A stretch of 64,000 nt of DNA from Cupriavidus phytohabitans. Lineage in GTDB: Bacteria; Pseudomonadota; Gammaproteobacteria; Burkholderiales; Burkholderiaceae. The number at the start of each line of letters is the position of its first letter. The stretch's first letter is position 1. The translations under genes and the position numbers were made by a program. This document shows positions 59,299-64,000 of this stretch, in pieces. The notes under the pieces are model-generated. The model saw nothing but the letters and a program-made list of their open reading frames with translations. It had not been told where the DNA came from and did no database searches. The DNA lies in the NCBI RefSeq assembly GCF_000426345.1, contig NZ_AUFE01000014.1:62001-126000 (forward strand). The letters are read 5' to 3'.

Positions 59299-60042
59299 AT
59301 GTTCTCTCGCCTTAAGGAAGATATCGACACGATCATGCTGCGCGATCCCGCCGCGCGCAGCCGCCTGGAAGTCCTGACCTGCTACCCCGGCCTGCATGCC
59401 GTGGTCTTCCACCGCTTTGCGCACGCGTGCTGGAACGGAGGCTTCCATTGGCTGGGACGCTGGATCTCGCACTGGTCGCGCTTCCTGACCGGCATCGAGA
59501 TCCATCCGGCGGTGAAGCTGGGGCGCAGGGTGTTTATCGACCACGGCATGGGCGTGGTGATCGGCGAGACCGCCGAGATTGGCGACGACTGCACCATCTA
59601 TCAGGGCGTGACGCTGGGCGGCACCTCGCTGTACAAGGGCCAGAAGCGGCATCCGACGCTGGGCGCCAACGTGGTCGTGAGCGCGGGCGCCAAGGTGCTG
59701 GGCGGCTTCGTGGTGGGCGACGGTGCGCGCGTGGGTTCGAACGCCGTGGTGCTCAAGCCGGTGCCGCCGGGCGCGACCGCGGTGGGCGTGCCGGCGCGCA
59801 TCATCCTGCCCGATGCGCCGGCGGAGCAGCAGGGCGCCAAGCAGGAGTTCTCCGCCTACGGCATCACGCCGAACGCGGACGATCCGGTGTCGCTGGCGCT
59901 CAAGAGCCTGATCGATAATGCCGCGCGCCAGCATGAGCGCATCGAGTCCGTGCTGGCCGCGCTGGACCGGCTGGGTGAGCACCTGGAGAACACGCCGAAT
60001 GACCGCTTCGATGCGAGCGAGTTGCGCAAGCTGATGAAATAA
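59299..60042 (+). CDS. cysE: Serine O-acetyltransferase
   Basis: The 247-residue enzyme acetylates serine for cysteine synthesis. It has the N-terminal helical domain ([21 protein letters not shown]) and the hexapeptide left-handed helix ([44 protein letters not shown]). The conserved catalytic His/Asp are in HPAV and IDHG. The Ile C-terminus that binds cysteine synthase is not present; it ends Leu-Met-Lys. ATG 59299 fits the family start; the 39-bp upstream extension is not supported. Confidence 0.95.
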   Translation: MFSRLKEDIDTIMLRDPAARSRLEVLTCYPGLHAVVFHRFAHACWNGGFHWLGRWISHWSRFLTGIEIHPAVKLGRRVFIDHGMGVVIGETAEIGDDCTIYQGVTLGGTSLYKGQKRHPTLGANVVVSAGAKVLGGFVVGDGARVGSNAVVLKPVPPGATAVGVPARIILPDAPAEQQGAKQEFSAYGITPNADDPVSLALKSLIDNAARQHERIESVLAALDRLGEHLENTPNDRFDASELRKLMK

Positions 60043-60052
60043 GCGAAGAAGG

Positions 60053-60079
60053 CGGCCGGTAACGGCCGTTTTCTTTTTT
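60053..60079 (+). terminator. Terminator of cysE
   Basis: CGGCCG-GTAA-CGGCCG is followed by TTTTCTTTTTT. The stem is short (6 bp) but GC-only and the T-run is long. It lies just before the convergent lpxH end. Confidence 0.85.
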
Positions 60080-60087
60080 GCGCGATT

Positions 60088-60885
60088 TCAGTCGGTCTGC
60101 GGCAGCAGTCGGAACCCGCCGCCGTCGAGCTGCAGCACGGCAGCGCGCGGATGGCGGCTGTCCAGGTCCCAGTCGGTCAGCACCCAGCGCACGCCCGCAG
60201 CGTGTTCGTGGCGCGCCGGGCGATGGGTGTGGCCATGCACCATCAGCCTGGCCTCGGCCATGCCGAAGAGTTCGGCCGCGGCAGCGGGCGCCACGTCGCC
60301 GTAGACCATCGGTGCGCCGTTGCCCTCGGCGGCTTGCCGCGCGCGGTTGCCTTCGCTGTCCGCGCGCAGTTTGCGTGCAATCGACAGCCGCGTACGCAGC
60401 GGCAGCGCCAGGAACAGCCGCTGCACCCAACCCTTGCGGGTCCAGCGGCGGAAACGGTTATAGCGCTCGTCGTCGATGCACAGCATGTCGCCGTGGCTGA
60501 GTACCACGCGCTGGCCTGCGCAATCGATCACCGTCGGGTCGGGCAGCAACCGCGCGCCGGCGGCCGCGGCAAAGTGCTCGCCCAGCAGGAAATCGCGGTT
60601 GCCGTGCATCAGGTAGACGGCAACGCCGCGCGCGGCCAGCGCGCGCAGGGCGCCGGCCACGCGTTGCGCGAACGGCGAGTCGGTTTCCTCGTCGCCGATC
60701 CAGAATTCAAAGAAATCGCCCAGGATAAACAGCGTGCGCGCGCCGTGCGCGGCGCGCTCGAGCGTGCGCTCGAAGGCCGCCAGCGTGCGTGGCATGCCGG
60801 GCGTGAGATGCAGGTCCGAAATGAACCACGCCGGCGCCTGTACCTCGAGGGGACCGGCCACCGGCGTGCGGGGGATTGCGGTCAT
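60088..60885 (-). CDS. lpxH: UDP-2,3-diacylglucosamine diphosphatase LpxH
   Basis: A 265-residue calcineurin-like phosphoesterase of lipid A synthesis forms lipid X. The metal sites are complete: FISDLHL, ILGDFFEFWIGDE, MHGNRDFLLG, VLSHGDMLC and HGHTHRPARHE. ATG 60885 gives a short extension before the core; the frame to 60936 is not needed. With kdsA it makes two lipopolysaccharide genes in the window. Confidence 0.95.
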   Translation of the reverse strand: MTAIPRTPVAGPLEVQAPAWFISDLHLTPGMPRTLAAFERTLERAAHGARTLFILGDFFEFWIGDEETDSPFAQRVAGALRALAARGVAVYLMHGNRDFLLGEHFAAAAGARLLPDPTVIDCAGQRVVLSHGDMLCIDDERYNRFRRWTRKGWVQRLFLALPLRTRLSIARKLRADSEGNRARQAAEGNGAPMVYGDVAPAAAAELFGMAEARLMVHGHTHRPARHEHAAGVRWVLTDWDLDSRHPRAAVLQLDGGGFRLLPQTD

Positions 60886-60994
60886 GCGCGGAGTCGGGAA
60901 GCAGGTGCCGGCAGGGCCGGGCGCGCGTAGCCGCAATCAGGGTGCATGGCTTGCTCGACGCTTATTCGACGAATACGCGACGATTACGCGACGA

Positions 60995-61495
60995 TTATTC
61001 GACGACGGTGGCCTTCTCGATCACCACGTCTTCCAGCGGCACGTCCTGGTGGAAGCCCGAGCTGCCGGTGCGCACGCCCTTGATCTGGTCGACCACGTCG
61101 GTGCCTTCCACCACCTTGCCGAACACGGCGTAGCCGAAGCCCTGCGGCGTCGGCGAGGTGAAGTTCAGGAAGTCGTTGTCGACCACGTTGATGAAGAACT
61201 GCGCGGTGGCCGAGTGGGGCGCGTTGGTGCGTGCCATGGCCACGGTGTAGCGGTCGTTCTTCAGGCCGTTGCCGGCCTCGTTCTCGATCGGCGCGTCGGT
61301 GCCCTTTTGCTTCATGCCGGGCTCGAAGCCGCCACCCTGGATCATGAAATTCTTGATCACGCGGTGGAAGATGGTGTTGTCATAGTGGCCCTTGCGGACG
61401 TACGACAGGAAGTTCTCGACCGATTTCGGTGCCTTCTCGGCGTCGAGTTCGATGGTGATGACACCCTGGTTGGTATGGAGCTGGACCTTGGACAT
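60995..61495 (-). CDS. ppiB: Cytoplasmic cyclophilin PpiB
   Basis: This 166-residue peptidyl-prolyl isomerase has the active-site pattern [54 protein letters not shown]. There is no signal peptide. It lies 20 bp downstream of the exported paralogue ppiA on the same strand, evidence of a local duplication. Confidence 0.96.
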   Translation of the reverse strand: MSKVQLHTNQGVITIELDAEKAPKSVENFLSYVRKGHYDNTIFHRVIKNFMIQGGGFEPGMKQKGTDAPIENEAGNGLKNDRYTVAMARTNAPHSATAQFFINVVDNDFLNFTSPTPQGFGYAVFGKVVEGTDVVDQIKGVRTGSSGFHQDVPLEDVVIEKATVVE

Positions 61496-61515
61496 GGTTT
61501 CCTCTGTACGGTGTG

Positions 61516-62100
61516 TTATTTGACGACAGTGGCCGACTCGATCACGATCGGCGAGGCCGGCACATTGCGCATGGGGCCGTAGGCCGTGGTCGGCACGCTC
61601 CTGATCTTGTCGATCGTGTCCATGCCTTCCACCACCTTGCCGAAGACTGCGTAGCCGTTGCCGTCCGGCTGCGGGTAGTCGAGATTCGGATTATCCACCA
61701 CATTGACGAAGAACTGCGCGGTGGCCGAATCGGGGTTGCTGGTGCGTGCCATGGCGAGCGTGCCGGCCTTGTTCTTCAGGCCGCCGCGGGCTTCCAGCGG
61801 GATCGGCGCGCGCGTGGGCTTTTCCTTCATGTCGCGGTCGAAGCCGCCGCCCTGCACCATGAAGCCGTTGATCACGCGATGGAAGATAGTGCCGCTATAA
61901 AAGCCGCTCTTCACGTATTCCAGGAAATTGGCCACGGTCTTGGGCGCCACGTCCGGGTACAGCTCGACCGTGAACTGGCCAGCGCTGGTGACGAACTGGA
62001 CGCGCTCGGCGGCCTTCTGCTGCGCCAGCGCGCTGAACGACGACAACGCGAGTGCGCCTGCGGTCAGCGCGGCCAGGGCGATGCGACGGGAACGGATCAT
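61516..62100 (-). CDS. ppiA: Exported cyclophilin PpiA
   Basis: A 194-residue peptidyl-prolyl isomerase has a signal peptide ([21 protein letters not shown], cleavage about residue 26) and the cyclophilin core ([39 protein letters not shown]). It is predicted periplasmic. It is 72 bp downstream of the TPR gene and precedes ppiB. Confidence 0.95.
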   Translation of the reverse strand: MIRSRRIALAALTAGALALSSFSALAQQKAAERVQFVTSAGQFTVELYPDVAPKTVANFLEYVKSGFYSGTIFHRVINGFMVQGGGFDRDMKEKPTRAPIPLEARGGLKNKAGTLAMARTSNPDSATAQFFVNVVDNPNLDYPQPDGNGYAVFGKVVEGMDTIDKIRSVPTTAYGPMRNVPASPIVIESATVVK

Positions 62101-62172
62101 GGGTGGAACTCCGGTAAGTCGTTATGCAAACGGCCCGGACGCCAGCGCGCCCGGACATTCTTGGCAGGGGCG

Positions 62173-62946
62173 TCAGTTTGCTGCCGGGGCGCTGGCCGGG
62201 GCCGGGCGCTGTGCCGGGGCCGGCTTGCGGGTGCCGGCCGGCGCGGCGGTTGTTCCGCTCGGGCCCGTCACCGCCGGCGTGCCGGTGGCTGCCTCCGGGC
62301 GCAACTGGCGCAGGCCGGCGCTGGCGCGGGTATCGGCCGGATTGCGGCGCAGCGCCTCGGCGTAGGCCTGCTCGGCCAGGCGGCGGTAGACATCGCCCAG
62401 GTTGGTATAGGCGATGGCAAAGGCCGGCTTGACCTCGGTGGCCAGCAGCAGTTCGGCCTCGGCGCGCTTCAGGTCGCCGCGCTTGGCATAGAGCAGTGCC
62501 AGGTTGTTGTGGGGCTCGGGCAGTTCGGGAAAGTCCGCGGCCATTTCCGTGAAGGCCTGGATGGCGGCGTCCTCGCGCCCGGACTGCGCCAGCGCCCAGG
62601 CGCGCTGGAAGCGGGCCTGGGCGTTGCGCGGATTGGCCGCGATCACGCGGTCGAAACCCTTGATGGCTTCGTCATAGCGGCGTGCGTTGGCCGCCTGCTG
62701 GGCCTGGGTCATGCCCGGATCGGTCGAGCGGATGCCATCCACCGGCGACGTGGGCGCGGGCAGCGACAGCGGTCCTTGCTGGGCCTGCGCGGGGCCGGCC
62801 AGCGCGGCGGCAAGCGCCAGGACTGCCGCGGCGGCCAGTGCCTGATGCAAATGGAGCGGGCGGAGCGGGCGGAGCAGGCGTGCAGGCGCGGCGATCGACG
62901 CGCTGGGAGACGCGGCAGGGGACGAGGAGGGCAGCAGCAGGCTCAT
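62173..62946 (-). CDS. Exported TPR-repeat protein
   Basis: The 257-residue protein has a long N-terminal export signal with Ala/Leu-rich core and cleavage after AGPAQA (about residue 56). About four TPR units follow (ARRYDEAIKGFDRVIAANPRNAQARFQRAWALAQSG, and so on, to about 190) with a Pro/Ala tail. Met at 62946 is preferred because TATAA- and TAGAAT-like promoter elements (around 62960-62980) lie just upstream; ATG 62976 is the alternative. The role is probably protein-protein interaction in the periplasm. Confidence 0.85.
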   Translation of the reverse strand: MSLLLPSSSPAASPSASIAAPARLLRPLRPLHLHQALAAAAVLALAAALAGPAQAQQGPLSLPAPTSPVDGIRSTDPGMTQAQQAANARRYDEAIKGFDRVIAANPRNAQARFQRAWALAQSGREDAAIQAFTEMAADFPELPEPHNNLALLYAKRGDLKRAEAELLLATEVKPAFAIAYTNLGDVYRRLAEQAYAEALRRNPADTRASAGLRQLRPEAATGTPAVTGPSGTTAAPAGTRKPAPAQRPAPASAPAAN

Positions 62947-63026
62947 TGAGGACGGGTCCGTTATACTCGGCGGCATTCTAGCAAAGAGGCACTGCCGGCA
63001 CTAAAGCCATGGCCCGGGCACGCCGT

Positions 63027-63073
63027 TGGCAAGCGCTGGCAAGAGTTGGCAAGCCACGGCCGGCGGCGGCAAG
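63027..63073. repeat. 10-bp phased GGCAAG repeats between the TPR gene and cysS
   Basis: TGGCAAG begins at 63027, 63037 and 63047, exactly 10 bp apart. A degenerate copy (GGCCGG) falls at 63058 and another GGCAAG at 63068. The phase matches a helical turn, so a regulator could bind one face. It lies in the 228-bp divergent region. Confidence 0.5.
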
Positions 63074-63174
63074 TCCCCCGGACGCGCGGCCTACCGGCAC
63101 ATCGCCTTCCGGTAAGATATGGGGCGCGGCGGAATTGCGCCAGTGCCGCCTCCCCTGACCATTCACTTCGTTTC

Positions 63175-64000
63175 ATGCAGCCTCTGAACATCTACAACAC
63201 GCTCGCGCGTGAGAAGCAGCCATTCGTGCCCATCGAACCCGGCAAGGTCCGCATGTATGTCTGCGGCATGACCGTGTACGACTACTGCCACGTCGGCCAC
63301 GCGCGCGTCATGGTGGTGTTCGACATGGTGCATCGCTGGCTGCGTGCCGCCGGCTACGATGTGACATATGTGCAGAACATCACGGATATCGACGACAAGA
63401 TCATCCGCCGCGCCGCCGAGAACGGCGAGACCATCGGCGCGCTGACCACGCGCTTCATCCAGTACATGCACGAAGACGCCGCCGCACTGGGCGTGATCCG
63501 TCCCGACCACGAGCCGCGCGCGACCGACTACGTGCCGCAGATGCTTGACATGATCGGCAAGCTGGAGGCGAGGGGCCTGGCCTACCAGGCCAGCGATGGC
63601 GACGTGAACTACTCGGTGCGCAAGTTCGATGGCTATGGCAAGCTGTCCGGCAAGTCGCTGGAAGACCTGCGCGCGGGTGAGCGCGTCAGTGCCAACGACG
63701 CCAAGCAGGACCCGCTCGACTTCGTGCTGTGGAAATCCGCCAAGGCCAGCGAGCCGCCCGAGACCAAGTGGGAGTCGAAGTGGGGCAGCGGCCGCCCGGG
63801 CTGGCACATTGAATGCTCCGCCATGAGCTGCGCGCTGCTGGGCGAGCATTTCGACATCCATGGCGGCGGGGCGGACCTGCAGTTCCCGCACCATGAGAAC
63901 GAGATCGCGCAATCGGAAGGTGCCAGCGGCAAGCCGTTCGTCAACATGTGGATGCACAACGGTTTCGTGCGCATCAACGACGAAAAAATGTCCAAGTCGC
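63175..64000 (+). CDS. cysS: Cysteinyl-tRNA synthetase, 5' part (cut by window end)
   Basis: The first 275 residues of the class I enzyme are present. Visible are PLNIYNTL at the start, the zinc Cys30 in [19 protein letters not shown], the HIGH-type HVGH (39-42), [26 protein letters not shown] and the KMSKS loop as the last residues (271-275). The reading frame is open to the end. ATG 63175 follows no strong ribosome site (TTCGTTTC). It is divergent from the TPR gene. Confidence 0.97.
   Translation, partial: MQPLNIYNTLAREKQPFVPIEPGKVRMYVCGMTVYDYCHVGHARVMVVFDMVHRWLRAAGYDVTYVQNITDIDDKIIRRAAENGETIGALTTRFIQYMHEDAAALGVIRPDHEPRATDYVPQMLDMIGKLEARGLAYQASDGDVNYSVRKFDGYGKLSGKSLEDLRAGERVSANDAKQDPLDFVLWKSAKASEPPETKWESKWGSGRPGWHIECSAMSCALLGEHFDIHGGGADLQFPHHENEIAQSEGASGKPFVNMWMHNGFVRINDEKMSKS

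Overview
The window is a contiguous, densely packed bacterial chromosome segment with very high G+C and third-position G/C bias. Gene content and order (lmwPTP-iscRSUA-hscBA-fdx-iscX, prfB-lysS, recJ-rpfE, lolC-lolD, dapA-bamC, kdsA-DUF1330-eno-ftsB) indicate a betaproteobacterium of the order Burkholderiales, most likely Cupriavidus/Ralstonia. This assignment rests on recognised protein families and synteny, not on a database search. I see no rRNA, tRNA, insertion sequence, prophage or CRISPR array. Most of it is core chromosome.

Layout. (1) 1-7.3 kb: tail of an unknown gene, a small orphan protein and a low-molecular-weight phosphatase, then the complete Fe-S assembly operon iscR-iscS-iscU-iscA-(DUF3565)-hscB-hscA-fdx-iscX behind a promoter with two IscR-type boxes. 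It ends in a hairpin terminator. (2) 7.3-15.8 kb: glycine-zipper protein, lysS, a short-chain dehydrogenase, prfB with the programmed +1 frameshift, an NlpD-like lipoprotein, recJ and an RpfE-like gene. (3) 15.9-21.3 kb: lolC-type permease, lolD, a TatD-family nuclease and comEC. (4) 21.3-25.0 kb: Entner-Doudoroff block hexR / edd-gntK, with two near-identical HexR-type operators between the divergent genes. (5) 25.3-30.5 kb: accessory-looking set of circularly permuted ATP-grasp, alpha-E protein, transglutaminase-like protease, Anbu proteasome-like peptidase and an alpha/beta hydrolase. This is the best candidate for a poorly understood system. (6) 30.6-38.6 kb: pyrG, kdsA, DUF1330, eno, ftsB, a small lipoprotein, hslO, a gamma-carbonic-anhydrase-like protein and a DUF455 protein.

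(7) 38.7-48.8 kb: acyl-CoA synthetase divergent from an alpha/beta hydrolase across a perfect palindrome, a ferredoxin-NADP reductase, PHP phosphatase-YciO-M50 protease-methyltransferase, dapA-bamC, and an MBL hydrolase. (8) 48.8-57 kb: an Ala/Pro heptad-repeat lipoprotein, ribosomal oxygenase divergent from slyD with only 11 bp between the assigned starts, mutS overlapping an exported phosphoesterase, UspA, PPK2 and a YdcH-type protein. (9) 57-64 kb: suhB divergent from trmJ, then cysE, lpxH, two adjacent cyclophilins, a TPR protein and the 5' part of cysS, cut by the window end exactly at KMSKS.

Functional links visible from the sequence: Fe-S biogenesis is probably autoregulated by IscR. 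Sugar-acid catabolism is probably controlled by HexR. Envelope biogenesis is spread across lolC/lolD, kdsA, lpxH, bamC, ftsB and the NlpD-like factor. Rho-independent terminators separate many of the transcription units.
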